A program made the translations under genes and the position numbers. From the NCBI GenBank assembly GCA_964404395.1, contig CAYOKA010000029.1:1-21109 (forward strand): a DNA stretch of 21,109 bases. The letters run 5' to 3'. Shown here one piece after another: positions 6,995 to 13,694 of the stretch (within the stretch, counting starts at the first letter, position 1; the number at the start of each line of letters is the position of its first letter). This stretch comes from JAAYBT01 sp964404395 (GTDB taxonomy: Bacteria > Bacillota > Clostridia > Acetivibrionales > DTU013). Below the pieces are notes generated by a model, which saw nothing but the letters and a program-made list of their open reading frames with translations, had not been told where the DNA came from and made no database searches.

Positions 6995-8752
6995 CTAGAC
7001 TGTTAGTCTGTCTACAATGGCCTTGTCCGGTGTGACGAGAGCTGTCTTGTAGTTGACATATGTCACCATGCCGGGCTTTGCGCCCGATGGCTTGCTGACA
7101 TTTTTTACTGCCGTGTAATCGACCTGTACATTGGCTGACATCCTGGCCTTGCTGTGCCATGCGGCAAGTACAGCGGCCTCCTCTAATGTCCGGTCCGGGA
7201 TTTCATGGCCTTGTTTTTTTATTATCACGTGGGAGCCCGGTATGTTCTTAGTATGGAGCCAGATATCATTTGATTGAGCAAACTTGAGAGTAAGATAATC
7301 GTTGTGCTTGTTATTTTTACCTACAAAAATATCAAAACCGTCAGAGGAAGTGAAATGTAGTGGATTCGACATTTTCTCCTGCCTTTTGGACAGGTGGCTT
7401 TTTTTAAGCTTCATATATCCCTGCTCTGAAAGCTCCTGTCTGACCTCATCTATCTCGCGTAGTGTTGCACAGTTATCCAACAACTGAAGTACGCTTTCCA
7501 GGTATTCCATCTCTTTGTGAGAGTCTTTCAGCTGGCGTTGGGTGTATATAAAAGCGTTCTTAGCCTTGGCATATTTCTTGTAATAGCGTTGGGCATTCTC
7601 CTGTGGAAGAAGATTAGGATTAAGGGGAATATCAATGTATTCATCACCACTTTTGGAGTAGTAGTTTAGCAATGAAACACTTTCAGCGTTCTTCGGTATG
7701 GCATATATATTGGCTGTTATCAGCTCGCCGTAAAGTCTCAAATTCTCTCTGTCCGCTACGTCACGCAGTGTTTCCTCCTGTATTGCCAGCTTTTTGTTGC
7801 AGCGATCTATGGAATTGTTCAATATCTTATAGAGATCCGATTTTTTCTGCCGAAGGCGTTCAGATTTGTCGCGGGTAGAATAGAATGTATCCAGTACCTG
7901 ACTGATGGAGCCTAAGGACAGGTGGTATTTGTATTGGCTTATGGAAAGACAATGATAATCAAGTGGCTTTTGATGTTGCACATCATCAAACATAATGCAG
8001 GGGCTGTATTTGCTTTGCTTTATCTCAGCTAAAATGGAATCAAGTGCCCTTTTCAGAGATAAGCGGGCATCCTCGGGCAAGGAAGCTGCCCCCGTCCTGT
8101 TTCCAATGCCTGCTTTGAAGCATACCTCGCGGCATAGGAGTGGGCTGAAGCCCTTTATATGATCCAATAGAAATTTATCCACGGTCTTGTTTGAAGCATC
8201 AAGCTCCTGAAGCAAGGCTACTGTATCGATGGCTGCGGGAGAAAGCTTATCCTGGGCAGGAGGGAGCACGTATGGCCGTGCAGGCATGACTTCCCTGACG
8301 CTGCTAATATCTGAGTCTACATGCTTGATAGAATCATGTATTTTATTATCGCTATTGAGAAGGATGATGTTGCTATATCGTCCCATGATTTCAATAACAA
8401 GCCTCTTTTCGGATGTATCGCCAAGTTCATTAGTGGCTTCAATGACTAATCCTATAATTCTTTCATAATCGTTAAAATCAAAAGAAAGGATCCTTCCGCC
8501 GTTAAGATGCTTTCGCAGCAGCATGCAAAAACCCGGAGGAGAGGCGGGGTTTTCCTTTACAACCTCTGTTATATGGATTCTGGGGTAGTTAGGGCTGGCA
8601 CTCATTACCAGCCTGTGGCTTCTATTCCGTACTCTGACCAGTAGAACAATTTCATCGGCTTCGGGCTGGAATACCTTTTCCACCCTACCACCGACAAGTT
8701 CCTTGGTCAGCTCGTCTACAATACTTTTTGTCACAATACCGTCAAAAGGCAA
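6995..8752 (-). CDS. rqcH: RqcH (Rqc2/NEMF homologue, NFACT family; formerly annotated as fibronectin-binding protein)
   Basis: A 585-aa NFACT protein. In Bacillus, RqcH binds 50S subunits carrying stalled peptidyl-tRNA and directs addition of C-terminal alanine tails that mark the nascent chain for degradation. The N-terminal NFACT-N domain shows PFDGIVTK, GGRVEKVFQPE, YPRIHIT, FCMLLRKHL and EIMGRYSNIIL; a helix-hairpin-helix region and a long charged coiled coil follow (around 280-440); the C-terminal NFACT-R (DUF814) domain has NDIWLHTKNIPGSHVII. A TTG start at 8752 is preferred: AGAGGAG ends eight bases before it and the protein then begins MPFDG like its relatives. The GTG at 8761 overlaps that ribosome binding site. 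The promoter faces away from marR. Confidence 0.95.
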   Translation of the reverse strand: MPFDGIVTKSIVDELTKELVGGRVEKVFQPEADEIVLLVRVRNRSHRLVMSASPNYPRIHITEVVKENPASPPGFCMLLRKHLNGGRILSFDFNDYERIIGLVIEATNELGDTSEKRLVIEIMGRYSNIILLNSDNKIHDSIKHVDSDISSVREVMPARPYVLPPAQDKLSPAAIDTVALLQELDASNKTVDKFLLDHIKGFSPLLCREVCFKAGIGNRTGAASLPEDARLSLKRALDSILAEIKQSKYSPCIMFDDVQHQKPLDYHCLSISQYKYHLSLGSISQVLDTFYSTRDKSERLRQKKSDLYKILNNSIDRCNKKLAIQEETLRDVADRENLRLYGELITANIYAIPKNAESVSLLNYYSKSGDEYIDIPLNPNLLPQENAQRYYKKYAKAKNAFIYTQRQLKDSHKEMEYLESVLQLLDNCATLREIDEVRQELSEQGYMKLKKSHLSKRQEKMSNPLHFTSSDGFDIFVGKNNKHNDYLTLKFAQSNDIWLHTKNIPGSHVIIKKQGHEIPDRTLEEAAVLAAWHSKARMSANVQVDYTAVKNVSKPSGAKPGMVTYVNYKTALVTPDKAIVDRLTV

Positions 8753-8799
8753 TGGAAACACTCCTCTGTGCTTGAATCTCTACGCTAAATATGGATTTC

Positions 8800-8828
8800 A
8801 GTATATCATTTTCATTAAATTGAGGCAA
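8800..8828 (-). promoter_or_regulatory. Sigma-A-type promoter for rqcH
   Basis: On the minus strand TTGCCT (complement of 8823-8828), 17 nt, then TATACT (complement of 8800-8805). The -10 matches 5 of 6 and the -35 matches 4 of 6. The predicted leader before the TTG start is about 40 nt. It is divergent from the marR-operon promoter. Confidence 0.5.
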
Positions 8829-8844
8829 ACAATATCAGCAGCTC

Positions 8845-8885
8845 TATCCTAAGCAGGATAAACGGTCATGGCTGCAAAAGCCATG
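8845..8885. repeat. Two adjacent short hairpins between divergent promoters
   Basis: TATCCT-AAGC-AGGATA (8845-8860, 6-bp stem) is followed seven bases later by CATGGCT-GCAAA-AGCCATG (8867-8885, 7-bp stem). They lie between the rqcH and marR promoters, just upstream of the latter, where regulator operators are common. Function is unknown. Confidence 0.45.
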
Positions 8886-8896
8886 CAAAAAATAAA

Positions 8897-8925
8897 TTGA
8901 CTTTTATAATGTAGTTTTATATAAT
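8897..8925 (+). promoter_or_regulatory. Strong sigma-A promoter upstream of the marR-ABC exporter operon
   Basis: TTGACT (8897-8902), a 17-nt spacer, then perfect TATAAT (8920-8925). Transcription should begin near 8932, giving a leader of about 320 nt before the marR GTG. No other promoter of this quality lies between here and marR. Confidence 0.75.
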
Positions 8926-8956
8926 AAGTAAGCGCTTAACAATTTAGCGGCTACTT
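8923..8956. promoter_or_regulatory. Operator-like palindrome overlapping the -10 and +1 of the marR-operon promoter
   Basis: TAAGCGCTTA (8929-8938) is a perfect 10-bp palindrome at the expected start site. GTAAGCGCTTA matches the core of catabolite response elements and LacI-family operators (consensus near TGTAAGCGCTTACA) except at the outer bases. It lies within wider arms, AATAAGTA (8923-8930) and TACTTATT, and could be the MarR product's own operator or a CcpA-type site. The position is suitable for steric repression. Confidence 0.4.
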
Positions 8957-9017
8957 ATTTTATACGTATGAATATAGGAATGCAGCTAAAACCTAAGAGG
9001 TATGTTTAATAGGGATA

Positions 9018-9125
9018 TTTATCAAATGCTCCTAAGACCCCTGCCTCTATAGGCGGGGGATAAACAGATTCCCACTTCAGTGGTGGGTTCAATCCCTCAC
9101 TGAAGGAGCATTTGATAAAATGCTC
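9018..9125. repeat. Nested palindromic element with competing arms (possible IS200/IS605-type end or attenuator)
   Basis: TTTATCAAATGCTCCT (9018-9033) is perfectly complementary over 16 bp to AGGAGCATTTGATAAA (9104-9119). Inside are CCCCTGCCT-CTAT-AGGCGGGGG (9038-9059, one G-T pair) and CCCAC-TTCAGTG-GTGGG (9071-9087). TTCAGTG (9076-9082) can pair instead with CACTGAA (9098-9104). The right arm GAGCATTT (9106-9113) can also pair with AAATGCTC (9118-9125) around a GATA loop, excluding the outer stem. The CCCACTTCAGTGGTGGGTTCAA segment resembles right-end hairpins of IS200/IS605-family elements, but no transposase or TnpB gene is present. Confidence 0.55.
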
Positions 9126-9174
9126 GCGGCGCGATACACACAAAACGCGTAAGGAAAGCCCTAAAGTGCCTGCA

Positions 9175-9198
9175 GCGTATTTTGCTTTGCAAAAACGC
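9175..9198. repeat. Hairpin in the marR leader
   Basis: GCGT and TTTTGC (9175-9185, one bulged A) pair with GCAAAA and ACGC (9189-9198) around a TTT loop, giving 10 base pairs. It ends 38 bases before the marR ribosome binding site. No T-tract follows, so it does not look like a terminator. Confidence 0.5.
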
Positions 9199-9250
9199 GG
9201 TTTGGCGTACAATTCGCGCAAGCGCTCATTGAATATGGAGGTGATGTATT

Positions 9251-9760
9251 GTGGCTCAGTTTCGTGAGATAGTTGGTCGGCTTATTAAGCTCAACCTTCT
9301 TAGGCGCATTGAGCTTAATAAGGCAGCTACGGATGAGGGATTGTATTTCGGCCAGCTTCCAATCATGGAATACATCATAAGAAATGAAGGCTGCACACAG
9401 AAGGAGATAGCAGACAAATTAGGAGTCACACCGGCATCCATAGCTATTTCGACTAAGAGAATGCAAAAGGCGGGCTTGGTAGATAAACTGGCAGATGAGA
9501 GTGACCTCCGATGCAATAGGCTTTCTGCCACGGACAATGGTATTGAGCTTGCCCGGATATGTCGGGCTCAGGCAGATGATTTGGATAAGAGGATGTTTGA
9601 AGGCTTTTCTGATCAGGAGTTGGCGACGACAAAAGATAACCTGGACAGAATGATTGAGAATATATCGGATGGGAGTGAAATTGGGATAGATATGTATTCG
9701 ATTACCGCACTTAAAAGTAAAATTAGGAAAAACAGACATAAGGCGAATCAAACAAAATGA
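9251..9760 (+). CDS. MarR-family transcriptional regulator
   Basis: A 169-aa winged helix-turn-helix protein. The central DNA-binding domain reads QLPIMEYIIRNEGCTQKEIADKLGVTPASIAISTKRMQKAGLVDKL, with the recognition helix near PASIAISTKRM, followed by the wing DLRCNRLSATDNG. Flanking helices give the usual dimerisation ends; the C-terminal tail is basic (KSKIRKNRHKANQTK). GTG 9251 is the start, with GGAGGTG seven bases upstream; an ATG at 9244 is out of frame. MarR proteins next to ABC exporters usually repress them and are released by the exported drug or another ligand. It lies 37 nt before the exporter genes and is likely co-transcribed. The ligand is unknown. Confidence 0.92.
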   Translation: MAQFREIVGRLIKLNLLRRIELNKAATDEGLYFGQLPIMEYIIRNEGCTQKEIADKLGVTPASIAISTKRMQKAGLVDKLADESDLRCNRLSATDNGIELARICRAQADDLDKRMFEGFSDQELATTKDNLDRMIENISDGSEIGIDMYSITALKSKIRKNRHKANQTK

Positions 9761-9797
9761 ACAAAATAAGCAAATCATAAAGAAGAGGTAAGATAGT

Positions 9798-11525
9798 ATG
9801 CTAAAAAAGCTTATCCCATGTCTTGGGAAATACACTATTTATACTATTTTGGCGCCGATTACTGTTGCCGGTGAGGTTTTATTAGAAATGTACATACCTT
9901 TTTTGATGTCAAAGATAATCGATATAGGCATCAAAAACTCGGATATTGACTATGTTGTAAAAACAGGTGGACTGATGGTGCTGCTTGCAGTGGTGTCGCT
10001 TGCTCTAGGTGCTTTGTCAGGGAGATTTGCGGCGGTGGCTAGTACAGGCTTTGCAAAGGGAATTCGAAAAAAGCTGTTTCACAAGATACAGGATTTTTCA
10101 TTTACCAATATTGACAAGTTTAGCACAGCTTCGCTGATTACACGTATTACAACTGATGTAAACCATACTCAGATGGCTTTCATGATGACAATCCGGATTA
10201 TGGTGCGTGCCCCGATTATGCTAATTAGTGCTACATTTATGGCGGTATCTATAAACAGTCGGCTTTCCTTGATCTTTTTTGTTGCTATTCCATTGCTGGG
10301 AACCGCACTGTGGCTCATCGGGTCAAGAGCTTTTCCTTATTTCCGAAAGATGTTTAAAAAGATGGATTCCATGAATGCATCCATACAGGAGAATTTAATC
10401 GCAATTCGCATTGTTAAGGCCTTTGTACGAAAGGAATATGAAAACGAAAAGTTTGTGGAATCTGCAACGGCATTGAAGAATGCCCAGAAGAAGGCAGAGA
10501 AAATATTGATCTTGAACATGCCAATCATGACGCTTACGATGAATGCCTGTATAATAGCAATTATATGGTTTGGGGGGCATTTTATCATTGGTGGCACCAT
10601 GCAGGCAGGTGAGTTTTTCAGCTTTATAACCTATGTCACACAGGTGCTTATTTCCCTGATGATGATTTCGATGATTTTTGTGGAAATTGTCTTGTCCAGG
10701 GCAGCGGTCAGTCGTATTGTTGAAGTGTTTGACGAGCAGCCGGACATTAGCGACGAAGATGCGGATATGGAACTGGATGTGGAGAATGGTTCTGTGGTTT
10801 TTGAAAATGTATCCTTTAGCTATGGCAGGGATGAAAACAACCTGACGCTTATGGATATTAATCTTGATATAAAATCCGGCGAAACCATTGGAATTATTGG
10901 TGGTACCGGTTCTGCAAAGACTACTCTTGTACAGCTGATTCCCCGTCTATATGATGTGTTTGCCGGACGGATACTGGTCGGTGGGCAGGATGTGCGTGAC
11001 TACAATCTGAAAGCCTTAAGGGATGCAGTTGCCATGGTACTTCAGAATAATGTTCTTTTTTCGGGAACTATTAAGGACAATTTGAGATGGGGTAAGGAGG
11101 ATGCAACGGGTGAGGAAATTATTGAAGCCAGCAAGGCTGCACAGGCTCATGACTTTATAATGTCATTCCCGGACGGCTACGAAACGGCTCTGGGACAGGG
11201 GGGCGTAAACGTGTCGGGCGGTCAGAAGCAAAGGCTTTGTATAGCAAGAGCACTTTTGAAAAATCCTAAAATCATCATACTTGATGATAGCACCAGTGCT
11301 GTTGATACGGTCACAGACAGCAAAATTCAAAGAGCTTTCAGAGAAAGCATGAAGGACACGACGATAATTATCATAGCGCAGAGGATTACTTCCGTCTGTG
11401 AAGCAGATAAGATTGTCGTGATGAATGATGGCCGTATTGATGCAGTTGGTACTCATGAGGAGCTTCTTGCCGGCAACGGGATATATCGCGAGGTTTACGA
11501 ATCGCAGCAGAAGGGGGTGGCATAA
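9798..11525 (+). CDS. ABC multidrug exporter half-transporter, subunit with degenerate ATP site (BmrC/TM287 type)
   Basis: A 575-aa half-transporter: an exporter-fold membrane domain with about six helices (roughly 15-310), then a nucleotide-binding domain. Walker A is GGTGSAKT (368-375, Lys374), the signature is VSGGQ (472-476), and Walker B is IIILDDSTSAVD. Asp497 replaces the catalytic Glu, and Gln528 (IIAQRIT) replaces the switch His. These two changes are the mark of the degenerate site in heterodimeric exporters such as TM287/288 and BmrCD. The intact signature motif serves the partner's consensus site. AGAGGT lies upstream of ATG 9798. The next gene begins immediately after the stop. 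Substrates are probably amphipathic drugs or lipids, by family only. Confidence 0.93.
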   Translation: MLKKLIPCLGKYTIYTILAPITVAGEVLLEMYIPFLMSKIIDIGIKNSDIDYVVKTGGLMVLLAVVSLALGALSGRFAAVASTGFAKGIRKKLFHKIQDFSFTNIDKFSTASLITRITTDVNHTQMAFMMTIRIMVRAPIMLISATFMAVSINSRLSLIFFVAIPLLGTALWLIGSRAFPYFRKMFKKMDSMNASIQENLIAIRIVKAFVRKEYENEKFVESATALKNAQKKAEKILILNMPIMTLTMNACIIAIIWFGGHFIIGGTMQAGEFFSFITYVTQVLISLMMISMIFVEIVLSRAAVSRIVEVFDEQPDISDEDADMELDVENGSVVFENVSFSYGRDENNLTLMDINLDIKSGETIGIIGGTGSAKTTLVQLIPRLYDVFAGRILVGGQDVRDYNLKALRDAVAMVLQNNVLFSGTIKDNLRWGKEDATGEEIIEASKAAQAHDFIMSFPDGYETALGQGGVNVSGGQKQRLCIARALLKNPKIIILDDSTSAVDTVTDSKIQRAFRESMKDTTIIIIAQRITSVCEADKIVVMNDGRIDAVGTHEELLAGNGIYREVYESQQKGVA

Positions 11526-13466
11526 ATGGCAGGTACAGGACAAGGTACAAAGCAGGTGGGACATCAGGGCAGGCAAGGGGGACACCATGGGCGAGGCACA
11601 AGGGTAAGGGAAAAGCCTAAGAATCCTGTGAAAACTCTCGGAAGAGTGTTTAGCTATATGGGTGAATATAAGCTACAGCTTGTCTTTGTTGTGATAGGAA
11701 TTATCGGCAGTTCCTTATCGGGGGTGGCCGGTACCTATTTTTTAAAACCGATTATAAATGATTATATTGTTCCCTTGATTGGTCAGGAAGCCCCTGATTT
11801 GTCGGGATTTATTTCGATGCTCATTATAATAGTGCTGATATATCTTACCGGTATTGTATGTGCATATATGCAAAACCGCCTGATGCTAAATGTGTCTACC
11901 GGGACTTTATTGAAAATCAGAGTGGATTTGTTTACCCATATGCAGGATTTGCCCTTGAAATATTTTGATACTCATACCCATGGCGAATTGATGAGCCGCT
12001 TTACAAATGATGTAGATGCACTACGGCAGATGATCAGCCATGGAATACCCCAGACTATTTCATCAACCGTCAGCGTAACGGGCGTTTTCATAATGATGCT
12101 TGTGCTGAGCCCTCCTTTAACGGTTCTGGCAATTGCCATGTTACTTGTTATTCTCTTTATCATCAAAAAAGTCGGCGGCAACAGTGCCAGTTATTTTATC
12201 AAGCAGCAAAGGGAATTGGGCAGGGTGAATGGGTATATAGAGGAAATGATTGAAGGTCAGAAGGTAGTGAAGGTTTTCAGTCATGAGGAAAGCTCTAAGA
12301 ATGAATTTGACGCTATGAATGAAGACCTGTTTGACGCATCCTCCAATGCTCATACATTTGCCAATATTTTGATGCCTATTATAGGGAATCTTTCATATGT
12401 CCATTACGCACTTACTGCAACTGCTGGCGCCGTTTTGGCGATTAATGGTTATACAGATGTAGGGACGATTGGCTCATTCCTGCTTTATACGCGCTCCTTT
12501 TCCCAGCCGATTAATCTGATTTCACAACATTTGAATTCCGTCCTTACTGCTCTTGCAGGCGCAGAACGAATATTCAACCTCTTGGATGAAGAGCTGGAAA
12601 CCGATGAGGGATATGTTACGCTGGTAAATGCCAAAAAGGATGCTGAAGGAAATCTGCTGGAGGTGGATCATCATACAGGGCTCTGGGCGTGGAAGCATCC
12701 CAATGAGGATGGCAGCATAAGCTACACTCAGTTATTGGGTGATGTACGGTTTGAAGATGTAACCTTTGCCTATGATAGAGAAGAAACTGTGCTGCACGAT
12801 GTCAGCTTGTTTGCGAAGCCGGGACAGAAGATTGCTTTTGTAGGTTCTACAGGGGCAGGGAAGACCACCATAACCAACCTGATTAATCGCTTTTATGATA
12901 TTCAGGAGGGTGAAATACGCTACGACGGCATTAATATTAAGAATATTAAAAAGGCGGATTTGAGACGTTCTCTTGCGATGGTTTTGCAGGATACTCATCT
13001 TTTTACAGGAACAGTTATGGATAATATACGTTACGGCAGACTGGATGCAAGTGATGAGGATGTGATTGAGGCGGCGAAGCTGGCCAACGCCCACTTCTTC
13101 ATAAGTCATTTACCTCAAGGCTACCAGACGGTGCTTACAGCGGATGGAGCTAATTTAAGCCAGGGACAGCGTCAGTTGATTGCTATTGCACGAGCTGCCG
13201 TGGCAGATCCGCCTGTTCTGATCCTGGATGAAGCGACGAGCTCCATAGATACCAGAACCGAGGCTTTGATTGAAAAGGGCATGGATACACTGATGGAGGG
13301 CAGGACTGTCTTTGTCATTGCTCACAGGCTTTCCACCGTCCGTAACTCCAATGCGATTCTTGTGCTCGAGGACGGCAGGATTATTGAGCGGGGCGATCAT
13401 GATGATTTAATTGCACAGAAGGGCAAGTACTACCAGCTTTATACGGGTATGTTTGAGTTGTCGTGA
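11526..13466 (+). CDS. ABC multidrug exporter half-transporter, subunit with consensus catalytic site (BmrD/TM288 type)
   Basis: A 646-aa half-transporter starting at the ATG directly abutting the upstream stop, with GGGGGTGG before it. After a Gly/Gln/His-rich N-terminal tail of about 30 residues comes the six-helix exporter domain, then an insert of roughly 40 residues (around 355-400) seen in this subfamily, then the nucleotide-binding domain. Walker A is GSTGAGKT (440-447, Lys446), the signature is the non-canonical LSQGQ (544-548), Walker B is LILDEATS (catalytic Glu569) and the switch residue is His600. Its Walker motifs combine with the partner's VSGGQ to form the one hydrolytic site, so the two products should function only as a heterodimer in the membrane. 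Confidence 0.94.
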   Translation: MAGTGQGTKQVGHQGRQGGHHGRGTRVREKPKNPVKTLGRVFSYMGEYKLQLVFVVIGIIGSSLSGVAGTYFLKPIINDYIVPLIGQEAPDLSGFISMLIIIVLIYLTGIVCAYMQNRLMLNVSTGTLLKIRVDLFTHMQDLPLKYFDTHTHGELMSRFTNDVDALRQMISHGIPQTISSTVSVTGVFIMMLVLSPPLTVLAIAMLLVILFIIKKVGGNSASYFIKQQRELGRVNGYIEEMIEGQKVVKVFSHEESSKNEFDAMNEDLFDASSNAHTFANILMPIIGNLSYVHYALTATAGAVLAINGYTDVGTIGSFLLYTRSFSQPINLISQHLNSVLTALAGAERIFNLLDEELETDEGYVTLVNAKKDAEGNLLEVDHHTGLWAWKHPNEDGSISYTQLLGDVRFEDVTFAYDREETVLHDVSLFAKPGQKIAFVGSTGAGKTTITNLINRFYDIQEGEIRYDGINIKNIKKADLRRSLAMVLQDTHLFTGTVMDNIRYGRLDASDEDVIEAAKLANAHFFISHLPQGYQTVLTADGANLSQGQRQLIAIARAAVADPPVLILDEATSSIDTRTEALIEKGMDTLMEGRTVFVIAHRLSTVRNSNAILVLEDGRIIERGDHDDLIAQKGKYYQLYTGMFELS

Positions 13467-13491
13467 GACATCAATTGTTCAAAAACTTTTC

Positions 13492-13520
13492 TTGACAGGC
13501 GGTTTTGTTTCTGCTATGAT
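13492..13520 (+). promoter_or_regulatory. Sigma-A promoter of the infC-rpmI-rplT operon
   Basis: Perfect TTGACA (13492-13497), a 17-nt spacer, and TATGAT (13515-13520, 5 of 6). The expected start of transcription is near 13527, about 168 nt before the infC start, leaving room for the leader RNA described next. Confidence 0.8.
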
Positions 13521-13526
13521 TAATCG

Positions 13527-13680
13527 GTAAAATGAAGAAGAAGTCATCCGCTTCTCACCTTACGGAGTGATTCGATAGGGTTAATAGTAAAGGGTTGCAA
13601 AATTGCAACTTGGCTATTTTAGTGGATTGGCAGTTCTTCTGTGATCCACTTTGTTTTTGGGTTTCTTTATAGAATAACCC
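13527..13680 (+). ncRNA. L20-type ribosomal protein leader RNA
   Basis: The leader of the IF3-L35-L20 operon contains the segment CTCACCTTACGGAGTGA (about 13555-13571), like the start of L20 leaders in Firmicutes. It also has nested stems AATAG/CTATT around GTTGC-AAAATT-GCAAC (near 13593-13608), a terminator-like hairpin with T-run at 13621-13658, and a last hairpin at 13659-13680 ending right at the infC ribosome binding site. In Bacillus, free L20 binds such a leader and promotes early termination. Assignment rests on position and these structures; a covariance search would settle it. Confidence 0.65.
13621..13658 (+). terminator. Attenuator terminator within the infC leader
   Basis: AGTGGAT (13621-13627) pairs with ATCCACT (13644-13650); inside, CAG (13631-13633) pairs with CTG (13639-13641) around TTCTT. 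The stem is followed by TTTGTTTTT. This is a factor-independent terminator located before the coding region, as expected for L20-controlled attenuation. Confidence 0.65.
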
Positions 13681-13694
13681 GGAGGTGTTTAAGT

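Larger units (their letters stand above)
8932..9250 (+). other. Long structured leader of the marR-ABC exporter operon (no gene over 300 bp)
   Basis: The 498-bp stretch between rqcH and marR holds the two divergent promoters, the operator-like palindrome, a 100-nt nested palindrome and a further hairpin. It also has several very short ORFs: 8968-9009 (13 codons, no clear ribosome binding site), 9120-9152 (10 codons, GGAG 11 nt upstream) and 9166-9267 (33 codons, GTG start, AAGGAAAG 7 nt upstream, overlapping the marR start). None has a recognisable product. Ribosome-mediated attenuation with a leader peptide is known for the Bacillus BmrCD exporter, a relative of the exporter here, so this leader is a reasonable candidate; that is inference. 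Confidence 0.5.

Noticed and set aside
8753..8761. GTG 8761 as the rqcH start
   Set aside because: The GTG overlaps AGAGGAG; TTG 8752 is spaced eight bases from it and gives the conserved MPFDG start.
11163..11601. Antisense frames of 141 and 71 codons over the junction of the two ABC genes
   Set aside because: They lie opposite conserved motifs of the first transporter, show no family and no translation signals.
13641..13694. GTG 13641 as the infC start
   Set aside because: It lies within the attenuator hairpin and lacks a ribosome binding site; the extra residues do not match IF-3.
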